Positions 32,686-39,358 of a DNA stretch of 64,000 nucleotides are shown one piece after another. The notes beneath the pieces are model-generated. The model ran no database searches. It saw nothing but the letters and a program-made list of their open reading frames with translations, and had not been told where the DNA came from. This DNA is from Bifidobacterium breve. GTDB lineage: Bacteria > Actinomycetota > Thermoleophilia > Solirubrobacterales > Solirubrobacteraceae. The translations under genes and the position numbers were made by a program. Numbering within the stretch: position 1 is the stretch's first letter; every line of letters begins with the position of its first letter. The stretch spans positions 1 through 64,000 of the forward strand of contig CAMDBT010000003.1 in NCBI GenBank assembly GCA_945889475.1, given 5' to 3'.

Positions 32686-33791
32686 TGCCTGAGCGGATCG
32701 AGCGGCTCGCCGAGCAGGTTGCGGCCGCCGGATTTGACTGGCTACTCGTCTCGGCGCCGCTCAACGTGCGTTGGTTGACTGGCTTCACCGGCAGCAACGC
32801 GGTCGCGCTCTGCCCGGCCGCCCCAGGTCGAAACCCGGCCGTCCTGCTGACCGATTTTCGTTACACCGAGCAGGCCGCCGAGCAGGCGCCAAGCGCTTGG
32901 CAAATCGAGATTGCCAGCAACGATCTGCTCGGCCCGGGGCTGGCCGAAAAGTTCCCGCTGTCCGACGTTGATCAAAGCGGGTACGGAACAGTCGGTTACG
33001 ACGACACGCACGTAACGGTCGCGCAGCTCGCCGCCCTGCGAACGGCGTTCGATCAGCGGGCCGACTTCGAGCCGCTGAGTGGCAGCGTCGAGGCCTTGCG
33101 AGTGATAAAGAGCGCAGCCGAGGTGGAGAAGATCCGCGCTGCGGCCAATCTGGCCGACGCGGCGATGGTGGAGCTACTGGAAGTCGGAATCGTCGGTCGC
33201 AGCGAGGTTGACGTCGCGCTTGCCTTGGAGTTGGCAATCCGGCGGCTTGGTGCGCAGGAACTGAGTTTTCCGCCGATCGTCGCAGCGGGCGCACATGGCG
33301 CGCTGCCGCACGCCGAGCCGCGAGAGGTAACGATCGAGAAGGGGCAGATGGTGACGCTCGACTGGGGGGCGAGGCTCGACGGCTACTGCTCTGATTGCAC
33401 GCGCACCTTCCTAACAGGCGAGCTCGACGAGGTGCAGCAGCGGATCTACGACGTTGTGCTCGATGCGCAGCTTGCGGCGGTCGCTGCGGTAGAAGCGGGG
33501 CCAACCGGGCGCGAAGTTGACCTAGTCGCGCGCACGATCATCGATTCAGCTGGCTTCGGCGAAAACTTTGGCCACGGCCTCGGCCATGGCGTCGGCCTCG
33601 ACGTCCACGAGGCGCCGCGGCTTTCCCGCAAAGGCGACACGCCGCTGGAAGCGGGAATGATCGTCACGGTCGAACCGGGGATCTACGTCGCCGGCCTCTG
33701 TGGCGTGCGAATTGAGGACCTTCTGCTGGTCACCGCCGACGGTAGCGAAGCGCTGAGCAGCCTCCCGAAAGAGCCTCAGGTAGTTATCTGA
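32685..33791 (+). CDS. Xaa-Pro aminopeptidase / prolidase (M24)
   Basis: A 368-residue metallopeptidase. An N-terminal creatinase-like domain leads to the pita-bread catalytic domain. Its five metal ligands are visible: the two Asp in TLDWGARLDGYCSDCTRTF, His in HGLGHGVGLDVHE, Glu in VTVEPGIYV and Glu in CGVRIEDLLL. It removes N-terminal residues preceding proline, or splits X-Pro dipeptides, in the cytosol. A gene of this type commonly follows aroQ and precedes efp in Gram-positive bacteria; here efp is absent and the convergent FTR1 gene overlaps its end by 8 bp. Confidence 0.9.
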   Translation: MPERIERLAEQVAAAGFDWLLVSAPLNVRWLTGFTGSNAVALCPAAPGRNPAVLLTDFRYTEQAAEQAPSAWQIEIASNDLLGPGLAEKFPLSDVDQSGYGTVGYDDTHVTVAQLAALRTAFDQRADFEPLSGSVEALRVIKSAAEVEKIRAAANLADAAMVELLEVGIVGRSEVDVALALELAIRRLGAQELSFPPIVAAGAHGALPHAEPREVTIEKGQMVTLDWGARLDGYCSDCTRTFLTGELDEVQQRIYDVVLDAQLAAVAAVEAGPTGREVDLVARTIIDSAGFGENFGHGLGHGVGLDVHEAPRLSRKGDTPLEAGMIVTVEPGIYVAGLCGVRIEDLLLVTADGSEALSSLPKEPQVVI

Positions 33792-34533
33792 CCGGCGGGC
33801 TTGCCGGTGCGGCTGTCGCAGGCGCAATTGCAGCGTTGTTGCGGAGGAAGGCCCAACCACAGCCGCCTAGGAAAATCAGAGTTGCCAGCGGCGGCAGTAT
33901 CTCCAGCGCTTCAACAGCAGCTAGTTCGATCAGCTCAGCGAGGCCACCGTAAAGCAGGTAGCTGGCGAGGATTAGCACGAGCAGGCCGGTTACCAGAAAG
34001 AAGCGGCGGAGGTCGAGCCTCAGGCTCCCGCGATAGATCGCAACTCCCAGACCAACCGCGACGACGCATCCAAGCACGCCACCGATCAACGTGGCGGCCG
34101 CGCCGCTGTCGCCGACGGAGACGAACAGGAAGAGTGCGGTCTCGAAACCTTCACGCGCGACGGTGACAAACGCAACCGCTGCTAGCGCAAACGTGCCTCC
34201 TGTGGAGATCGCTGTGTCGACGCGGTTGTGAAGGTCTGCGCCTAGCGTGACGGCCTGACGGCGCATCCAGAAGACCATCCCCGTGAGGACGGCGCAGGCG
34301 AGCAACATCGTGACCGCCTCGAACGCCACTTCGGCATCTCCCTCCAAACTACCGACCGCCGCGAAAAGGATCGTCGCAGCGGTTGCGCTCACCAGCACCG
34401 CAGCCGCTGTGCCTTGCCAAACAGCACGCCCGTGGCTCTCCAACTGCCCAGTGCGATTCAAGAACGCCAAGATTAGGCCGACGATCAGGCTCGCTTCGAA
34501 GGTCTCGCGCAGAGTAATTAGAAACGCGCCCAC
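33784..34533 (-). CDS. FTR1-family high-affinity iron permease
   Basis: A 249-residue membrane protein with about seven helices. The two iron-path motifs REXXE are present: RETFE (Arg9, Glu10, Glu13) and REGFE (Arg127, Glu128, Glu131). Family members (yeast Ftr1, bacterial EfeU) move iron across the membrane, in bacteria usually with EfeO and EfeB. Neither partner is adjacent, although two membrane-anchored cupredoxin-like proteins are encoded elsewhere in the window. It starts with GTG preceded by GGGGG. An iron-box-like palindrome lies 33 bp upstream, so repression by an IdeR/DtxR-type regulator is likely. Confidence 0.9.
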   Translation of the reverse strand: MGAFLITLRETFEASLIVGLILAFLNRTGQLESHGRAVWQGTAAAVLVSATAATILFAAVGSLEGDAEVAFEAVTMLLACAVLTGMVFWMRRQAVTLGADLHNRVDTAISTGGTFALAAVAFVTVAREGFETALFLFVSVGDSGAAATLIGGVLGCVVAVGLGVAIYRGSLRLDLRRFFLVTGLLVLILASYLLYGGLAELIELAAVEALEILPPLATLIFLGGCGWAFLRNNAAIAPATAAPASPPVR

Positions 34534-34565
34534 GAGCCCCCGTCTGTTCGTAGTCCAGCCATCTC

Positions 34566-34584
34566 TTAGGAGACCCTAACATAA
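34566..34584 (-). promoter_or_regulatory. Candidate IdeR/DtxR iron box upstream of the FTR1 gene
   Basis: On the minus strand these 19 bases read TTATGTTAGGGTCTCCTAA. They match the actinobacterial IdeR/DtxR consensus TTAGGTTAGGCTAACCTAA at 15 of 19 positions and include the inverted arms TTAGG/CCTAA. A -10-like TATGTT overlaps the box, which ends 33 bp before the FTR1 start, the arrangement expected for iron-dependent repression. Confidence 0.65.
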
Positions 34585-34661
34585 ACCAACGTGTGAGGTC
34601 GGGTATGACTTGGTCGGCTACCTGCGCCGCTTGATCTAGCAGCCAATAGAATTCGATTGCT

Positions 34662-35483
34662 GTGGCTCGTTTCTTTACAGCACTGGCGGCGCTGCTTGCA
34701 GTCGGCGCGCTTCTAATTGCTCCGGCGCAGGCAAGCGCGAGAAGTCAAACGACGGCCGAACGGATCGTTGCGATCGCGCAGCAGGAGTTAGCGCGCGGCG
34801 TTCACGAGCTTCCGATGGGCTCCAACAAAGGCGCGCGGATCAAGATGTACGGCCTCGCCACCCAGGAGCCGCTGCGCTACTACCCGGCAGCGTGGTGCGC
34901 CTATTTCACCTCATGGGTAACGCTGCAGGCCGGCGCGCCAAGTGGCTGGGACGGGCTTGGCGACGGGCTCGTCCCGCGGCTGCGCGATTGGGGTCATCGA
35001 ACGGGAATCTGGCGCACGCTGCCACGGCCCGGCGACCTGATCGCTTTCCCACAGCACATCGGCATCGTCGAAAGCCTTCAACCGCACGGGCTCGTCACAA
35101 CGATCGAAGGCAACACCGGTAACGCTGTCCGCCGCCGTCTACGTCTTGTCAAGAGCGCCACCGGCTTCATCAGGGTCGCCGCGCTCAACCCACCGATCCC
35201 AGTCCTGACCGCTCCAAGCGACACCGTCTACCGCACCGAACCGGTGACGCTCAGGGTGACCAACAGATCAGCGGTACAGCGCGCGATCAAGAGCTACCGC
35301 TGGGATCTAAACGGCGACGGCAGATGGGATCAGACCACGACCGTCGGCCAGATAACGCTGGCCTTCCCGGAGAACGGTGTCTTCCCACTGACGGTGCAGC
35401 TTGTTGACGTCAATGGCGCCTCGGGGAAGACGACGATCAGCCTCACTGTCGTCAATCGCCCCGGCGCTGTCAGCGCCGGCTGA
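34662..35483 (+). CDS. Secreted CHAP-type amidase with PKD-like domain
   Basis: A 273-residue secreted protein. The signal peptide ends near AQASA (about residue 26). The catalytic domain has the CHAP/NlpC order of residues: Cys79 in AAWCAYF, His132 in PQHIGIVES, and Glu149/Asn151 in IEGNTG. A beta-rich PKD-like domain (about 185-268) follows, with YRWDLNGDGRWDQ resembling the WDFGDG motif. Likely role: cleavage of peptidoglycan peptide or amide bonds at the cell surface, with the PKD domain acting as spacer or binding module. TAGAAT lies 9 nt before the GTG start. The gene diverges from the iron permease. Confidence 0.82.
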   Translation: MARFFTALAALLAVGALLIAPAQASARSQTTAERIVAIAQQELARGVHELPMGSNKGARIKMYGLATQEPLRYYPAAWCAYFTSWVTLQAGAPSGWDGLGDGLVPRLRDWGHRTGIWRTLPRPGDLIAFPQHIGIVESLQPHGLVTTIEGNTGNAVRRRLRLVKSATGFIRVAALNPPIPVLTAPSDTVYRTEPVTLRVTNRSAVQRAIKSYRWDLNGDGRWDQTTTVGQITLAFPENGVFPLTVQLVDVNGASGKTTISLTVVNRPGAVSAG

Positions 35484-35577
35484 TCAGCGGTGGTCGCTCG
35501 GTGCGGCCGCGGCTGACGCTGCCGACGATCACATCGCCTCTTTCAATTTCGAAGTACCTCGGTGCGCCCGCGGCGTA

Positions 35578-35583
35578 TAAGCT
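35578..35583 (+). promoter_or_regulatory. Putative -10 box TAAGCT of a leaderless promoter
   Basis: TAAGCT, part of the AT-rich patch GTATAAGCT, is 6 nt before the ATG at 35590 of the ZIP-like gene. No ribosome-binding site is visible. Confidence 0.45.
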
Positions 35584-35589
35584 CCGCGA

Positions 35590-36372
35590 ATGCTTGAGGC
35601 TGGCGCATTCGCGGCGATCGGCCAGGCCGCTCTCGTTGTCGGCGGCCTGCTCGTCTGGCGCTTTCGAACCCTGACTCGTGCCGTGGTCGTCGGTTCGCTG
35701 ATGGCATTTGGTGCCGGCGCTGTGATCTCCGCGGTCAGCACCGACCTAGTCGCGGTTGCCTACGACGAGGCGGGCGCAGGAGCCACTGCGCTCGGGATCG
35801 GCATCGGCGGCCTTGGATATTTCCTGATCATCACGCTGCTGGAGCGCAGCGGCGCGCGCGAAAAGCCAGAGGCACCGTTGGAAGCGGCGGTCGAGAAGTC
35901 CCCGGACGGCGAAGTTGCGGCCGCCAGCCCCACCGAGGCCCGGAACCTGTTTGTCGGAATGGTGATTGACGGAGTGCCAGAGTCGGTCGCGGTTGGACTG
36001 AGCCTGCATTTGGGGTCGGTCGGGATATCGCTCGCGCTCGTGGGATCGATCTTCATCGCCGGACTTCCCGAGGCAATTGGCGTTGCGGCGGCGCTGCTTG
36101 CGGGTGGCTATTCGATCTCCAAGATTCTGATTCGCTTCGGGATTGTTGTTGTGATCGGCGCCGTCTCCGGCGTCCTCGGCTATCAGGCGCTGTACGGGCA
36201 GAACCCCGAACTGATTGCTCTGATTCAGGCGATCGCCGCCGGGGCGCTGCTGGTAGTGGTTGTGAACGAGATGGTCCCGATCGCGATCCGGGGAATCCAG
36301 CGCTGGGCCGGGGTCATCGCTGCATCAGGCTTTGTCTTCTCGGCTGCGATCACCTGGATCTCTGGCGGCTGA
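35590..36372 (+). CDS. ZIP-family-like metal transporter
   Basis: A 260-residue membrane protein with about eight helices and a variable acidic loop (about 93-115) after the third. The ZIP core is recognisable from VIDGVPESVAVGLSL and AGLPEAIGVAA, which correspond to the HNxPEG and HExPxx metal motifs, and from NEMVP later. The usual histidines are replaced, so ion selectivity is uncertain and the protein may not carry zinc. Similar proteins in actinobacteria are often annotated only as ZIP-like. It stands alone between the CHAP protein and the tRNA group. Confidence 0.7.
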   Translation: MLEAGAFAAIGQAALVVGGLLVWRFRTLTRAVVVGSLMAFGAGAVISAVSTDLVAVAYDEAGAGATALGIGIGGLGYFLIITLLERSGAREKPEAPLEAAVEKSPDGEVAAASPTEARNLFVGMVIDGVPESVAVGLSLHLGSVGISLALVGSIFIAGLPEAIGVAAALLAGGYSISKILIRFGIVVVIGAVSGVLGYQALYGQNPELIALIQAIAAGALLVVVVNEMVPIAIRGIQRWAGVIAASGFVFSAAITWISGG

Positions 36373-36397
36373 GCGATCGCGCTACCGGGGGGAAGTA

Positions 36398-36471
36398 AGC
36401 GGCTGAAGGGACTCGAACCCTCGACCTTCTGCATGGCAAGCAGACGCTCTAGCCAACTGAGCTACAGCCGC
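36398..36471 (-). tRNA. tRNA-Gly (GCC)
   Basis: A 74-nt cloverleaf on the minus strand. Acceptor GCGGCTG pairs with CAGCCGC, the anticodon stem TCTGC/GCAGA encloses TTGCCAT with anticodon GCC, and the T-arm has GGTTCGAGTCC. U73 is the discriminator base, as expected for bacterial tRNA-Gly. CCA is not encoded. Confidence 0.95.
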
Positions 36472-36504
36472 AGTGACGGCGGAGTATAGAGCGCGGCAAG
36501 GCCG

Positions 36505-36921
36505 CTAGGGGACGACGTCCAGTCGCGCGATCGCAGTCCCGGGGTGGAGCTCGATCTCGAAGCGACCGGTGTGCTTGGCGACGAAGACAAACTTGGCCGG
36601 ATCGCCCGGGGCCGCGGTCTTCTCTATGTCGTAGCCGTGAACGTGGACTTCAGCCTCCGCGCCGTCGGTCGTTACCGTGAGGCTGACAGTCGAGCCTTGC
36701 TTGTAGGTCAGCTCCGCGGCGCCACCGACCGGTTCGCCGCCTTCAATCGCGATCGTCCGGGTGTTCGGCTGCGCGGCTGTTGTTTCGGTGGCGGTTTTCG
36801 CCTCCGAAGTGGTGGTCGACGCTGGCGGGGTCTGCCTCTGCTTTGGCTCTAGAAGCAGGAAACCGACGACCATCACAGCGGCAGCGGCGAGCAGGATCGG
36901 TAGCGCTCGCTTGGGGGTCAC
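36505..36921 (-). CDS. Membrane-anchored cupredoxin-like protein with histidine ligands
   Basis: A 138-residue protein. I start it at the GTG at 36921, with TACGCT 7 nt upstream; a longer open frame reaching 37026 would run into the tRNA-Cys gene. A membrane anchor (about 6-22) is followed by a Thr/Ala/Pro linker and an all-beta domain. That domain carries HVHGYD, AKHTGRFEIELH and a final strand, like the cupredoxin-type domain of EfeO and related actinobacterial proteins. The histidines suggest copper or iron binding outside the membrane; the classical type 1 copper Cys is absent. It sits between tRNA-Gly and tRNA-Cys. Confidence 0.75.
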   Translation of the reverse strand: MTPKRALPILLAAAAVMVVGFLLLEPKQRQTPPASTTTSEAKTATETTAAQPNTRTIAIEGGEPVGGAAELTYKQGSTVSLTVTTDGAEAEVHVHGYDIEKTAAPGDPAKFVFVAKHTGRFEIELHPGTAIARLDVVP

Positions 36922-36928
36922 TCCCGGC

Positions 36929-36934
36929 AGCGTA
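36929..36934 (-). promoter_or_regulatory. Putative -10 box TACGCT of a leaderless promoter
   Basis: On the minus strand TACGCT is 7 nt before the GTG at 36921 and lies between that gene and tRNA-Cys. It supports the short start of the cupredoxin-like protein. Confidence 0.5.
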
Positions 36935-36961
36935 ATCGAAGCTGGCTCGCGACGGCGGTCA

Positions 36962-37032
36962 AGGCGACGACCGGAATCGAACCGGTGTACGCGGCTTTGC
37001 AGGCCGCTGCGTAGCCACTCCGCCACGTCGCC
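36962..37032 (-). tRNA. tRNA-Cys (GCA)
   Basis: A 71-nt cloverleaf on the minus strand. Acceptor GGCGACG pairs with CGTCGCC, the anticodon stem GCGGC/GCCGC encloses CTGCAAA with anticodon GCA, and the T-arm reads GGTTCGATTCC. The discriminator is U73, the main CysRS identity base. CCA is not encoded. Confidence 0.95.
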
Positions 37033-37116
37033 ACTGGCCTGCCAGCCTAGCGGTCGGTAGCTAATCTGCGGGCTGCCCCCGACCGCTACTCGTTGATACG
37101 CTTGCGGTTCTTCCCA

Positions 37117-37189
37117 GGGCGATTAGCTCAGCTGGGAGAGCGCCGCCTCGACAAGGCGGAGGTCACTGGTTCGAGCCCAGTATCGCCCA
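37117..37189 (+). tRNA. tRNA-Val (GAC) with C at position 33
   Basis: A 73-nt cloverleaf on the plus strand. Acceptor GGGCGAT pairs with ATCGCCC, D-arm GCTC/GAGC, anticodon stem CCGCC/GGCGG, loop TCGACAA with anticodon GAC, and T-arm GGTTCGAGCCC; A73 is the discriminator. The body matches actinobacterial tRNA-Val. Position 33 (37149), almost always U, is C here. A TACGCT hexamer (37097-37102) lies 14 nt upstream and may be the -10 element. Confidence 0.92.
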
Positions 37190-37204
37190 TCGGTTCCAAG
37201 CTCA

Positions 37205-37235
37205 GGCCCCGTTTGGTTAGCTTGTGATCGGGGCC
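37205..37235. terminator. GC hairpin between tRNA-Val and the convergent secreted-protein gene
   Basis: GGCCCCG (37205-37211) pairs with CGGGGCC (37229-37235) across a 17-nt loop. It lies 16 bp after tRNA-Val and just past the stop of the minus-strand gene at 37252. No T-run follows, so it is at best a weak bidirectional terminator. Confidence 0.35.
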
Positions 37236-37251
37236 CTGGCGGGTCTCGCGG

Positions 37252-38175
37252 CTACTTGTTCGGCGCCGTTGATGCGGGGAACGAGGAGGCGTACTCGCTG
37301 TAAGGAACCTGGCCGGTTGGGCTAACGGCTATCGCGCTTGCGACGTTGGCAGGAATCGGGACCCAGCGGGCTGGCATTTTCGCCGCCAACGAGGGGTTGA
37401 GCGTGTAGATCAACGCGAAGTTGGTGATCCAGATCGAGGGGGCGATCGACATGCCAACCGTCGAACTGATCGAGCCTTTCAGGTTAGGAACCAGCTGAGC
37501 GACGCCCGCGGCGGCTTGCGATTTGAAGCCGAAGACCGCCTCGGACGTGTACGCCGACCGATAGAGGTTCCGCATCGACCTAGCGGCGCCGTTGTGGCGG
37601 GACCACGTGCCCATGTACCCGCCCGGCACGAGCACGGCGTTCACCTTCCGGGTCGGAGCGGTGCTGTTGGCAGGGCTTTCAAGTAGCCCGTCGGTATTGA
37701 CAAGCAGGCCGTAACTGGCCAGCACCGTCGCCGTGCGGACGCCGTCAACGTCCGAGTAGAGCGGGCGCCCGGTCGTGTTGGTGAGGATGCGGACGCTTGC
37801 GTCGACGAGCTTGGCCGAAGCCGGGTCGCCGCCGTGCCCCTTGCCGCTAACGAATAGTCGGTACTGCTTCGCCGTGAACACGTCACGGCGTTTCAGTCCG
37901 AGGCCGCGAGCAATCCGCGCCGCCGCTTTCGCGCCTAGAGGCTGGTTTAGCTGAGCGGCTCTGATCGCTTGCGTCGGTGCGTACTTCAGGTACTTCGGCG
38001 TCCCCGAGTAAGGCTCCGAGAAGCCGGTGCGCGTGGAAGCTGCGGCTCCGTTGGCGACTCCGAGCATCAGCGCGAACGCCGCGGTTATCGCGACCACTGT
38101 GGTCAGCTTCGCTTGGTGCGGGTTGCGGCTGGCCGTCGTGGAGCGGTAAAGGGGCAGCTTCAGGGAGGTAGTCAT
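37252..38175 (-). CDS. Secreted protein of unknown function
   Basis: A 307-residue protein I do not recognise. I take the ATG at 38175 because TACAAT lies exactly 6 nt upstream; a GTG six codons earlier is in frame. A basic N-terminal arm (to about residue 24) precedes a hydrophobic signal segment (about 25-45, ending NGAAAS). The mature part is Ala/Ser/Thr/Tyr-rich and contains FSEPYSGTPKYLKYAPTQ, YLFVSGKGHGGD-like and LVPGGYMGTWSRHNG segments, with no obvious catalytic triad and no cysteine. It is probably exported by Sec. It stands alone between the tRNA group and the hydrolase pair. Confidence 0.7.
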   Translation of the reverse strand: MTTSLKLPLYRSTTASRNPHQAKLTTVVAITAAFALMLGVANGAAASTRTGFSEPYSGTPKYLKYAPTQAIRAAQLNQPLGAKAAARIARGLGLKRRDVFTAKQYRLFVSGKGHGGDPASAKLVDASVRILTNTTGRPLYSDVDGVRTATVLASYGLLVNTDGLLESPANSTAPTRKVNAVLVPGGYMGTWSRHNGAARSMRNLYRSAYTSEAVFGFKSQAAAGVAQLVPNLKGSISSTVGMSIAPSIWITNFALIYTLNPSLAAKMPARWVPIPANVASAIAVSPTGQVPYSEYASSFPASTAPNK

Positions 38176-38181
38176 CAGCAG

Positions 38182-38187
38182 ATTGTA
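38182..38187 (-). promoter_or_regulatory. Putative -10 box TACAAT of a leaderless promoter
   Basis: TACAAT on the minus strand is 6 nt before the ATG at 38175. It is one of the closest matches to the TATAAT consensus in the window and is not accompanied by a ribosome-binding site. Confidence 0.6.
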
Positions 38188-38289
38188 CGGCACCGCCTGT
38201 CGGGTTCGCGCCGCTAGGAATTCCGCGTTGACGGGCGCGAATTCACGCCTTTCGAGTTGGCGAAACAGCCGTTGGCGTAACGCTGGAAA

Positions 38290-39348
38290 CTAGGCAGCCA
38301 GAGCCCCGCGCAGGACCCCAGCCAGCTCGCAAACGGCGTCATGCGATCTGCGATTGACGGCAGAGAAGTTGAGGAACCCGTGGATCAGTGAGCGGTGGCG
38401 GCGCAGCGTGACTGCGACGCCGTCGGCTTTGAGCTTCGCCGCGTAGGCTTCGCCCTCGTCACGGAGCGGATCGAAACCAGCGGTGACGATGTGAGCCGGT
38501 GCCAGGCCTTTCAGTGGGCCGGCCTTCAGCGGCGACGCCTTCGGGTCGTTGAGATCATCGTCGGCGCTGAGGTAGTGCTGGCCGAACCAGTCCATCTGTG
38601 CTTCGGTTAGGAAGAAGCCTTCGCTGAAGAGCTCGTACGAGGGGTACTTCTCGGCGAAGTCGCAGACCGGGTAGATCAGCAGCTGGAATGCTGGCGCCGA
38701 TCCCCCCTCGGCTAGCGCGCGCTGAGCCGTTACGGTCGCTAGCTGACCGCCGGCGCTGTCGCCACCGACCGCGATCCGCGCAGGGTCCACGCCGAACTCA
38801 TCGGTGCGCGCGACCGCGTCACGGAATGCAGCCAGCGCGTCGTTGGCTGCGGCCGGGTACTTGTGGTCGGGTGCCAGGCGGTAGTCGACTGAGAGAACGC
38901 GGCAGCCGGAGTGCTCGGCCAGCAGCCGGCAGGGGGCGTCATGGGTTTCAAGGTCGCAGATCACGAAGCCGCCGCCGTGGTAGAAGACCAGCAGCGGGCT
39001 GACGCTTTGTGCGCACTCTTCGGGGACGTAAAGGCGCGCCGGCAACGGTCCTTCGGCGCCAGCGACCGTCGTTTCGATGACGGAGGCCATCGGGATCTGC
39101 GGTGCCGCGATCATCGCGCGCGAGGCCGTTACTGCCGCGCGAGCCTGCGCTGGACTAAGCCGCTCCATCGTCGGCTGTGGCGCTAGCGCCATCAACTTCA
39201 GTAGGAGTTGGATTCCAGAATCGAGCCTCTGGCCGTCCAGTTCGATTGGGCTGCCGCCTGCGAGTCTTAGCTGCGTGGCTGGGCCGAGGCGCATCAAGGA
39301 GCGGACGAGTGCCCCTTGGGCCTTGATTGCGGCTGCCGCTGTATCCAT
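38290..39348 (-). CDS. Alpha/beta hydrolase, hormone-sensitive-lipase family esterase
   Basis: A 352-residue esterase. I start it at the ATG at 39348, 10 bp after the stop of the upstream hydrolase gene; a longer open frame lies inside that gene. The HSL-family oxyanion motif is FYHGGGFV, the nucleophile elbow is GDSAGG, and the acid and base are probably in AGFDPLRDEG and LIHGFLNF. An N-terminal helical cap of about 90 residues precedes the core. It should hydrolyse short-chain esters in the cytosol. It forms a two-gene unit with the other hydrolase; the shared pathway is unknown. Confidence 0.88.
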   Translation of the reverse strand: MDTAAAAIKAQGALVRSLMRLGPATQLRLAGGSPIELDGQRLDSGIQLLLKLMALAPQPTMERLSPAQARAAVTASRAMIAAPQIPMASVIETTVAGAEGPLPARLYVPEECAQSVSPLLVFYHGGGFVICDLETHDAPCRLLAEHSGCRVLSVDYRLAPDHKYPAAANDALAAFRDAVARTDEFGVDPARIAVGGDSAGGQLATVTAQRALAEGGSAPAFQLLIYPVCDFAEKYPSYELFSEGFFLTEAQMDWFGQHYLSADDDLNDPKASPLKAGPLKGLAPAHIVTAGFDPLRDEGEAYAAKLKADGVAVTLRRHRSLIHGFLNFSAVNRRSHDAVCELAGVLRGALAA

Positions 39349-39358
39349 CGCGCAGACG

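Noticed and set aside
36922-37026. Longer start for the second cupredoxin-like protein
   Set aside because: The extension would be coded by the tRNA-Cys gene; the GTG at 36921 has a -10 box at the standard spacing.
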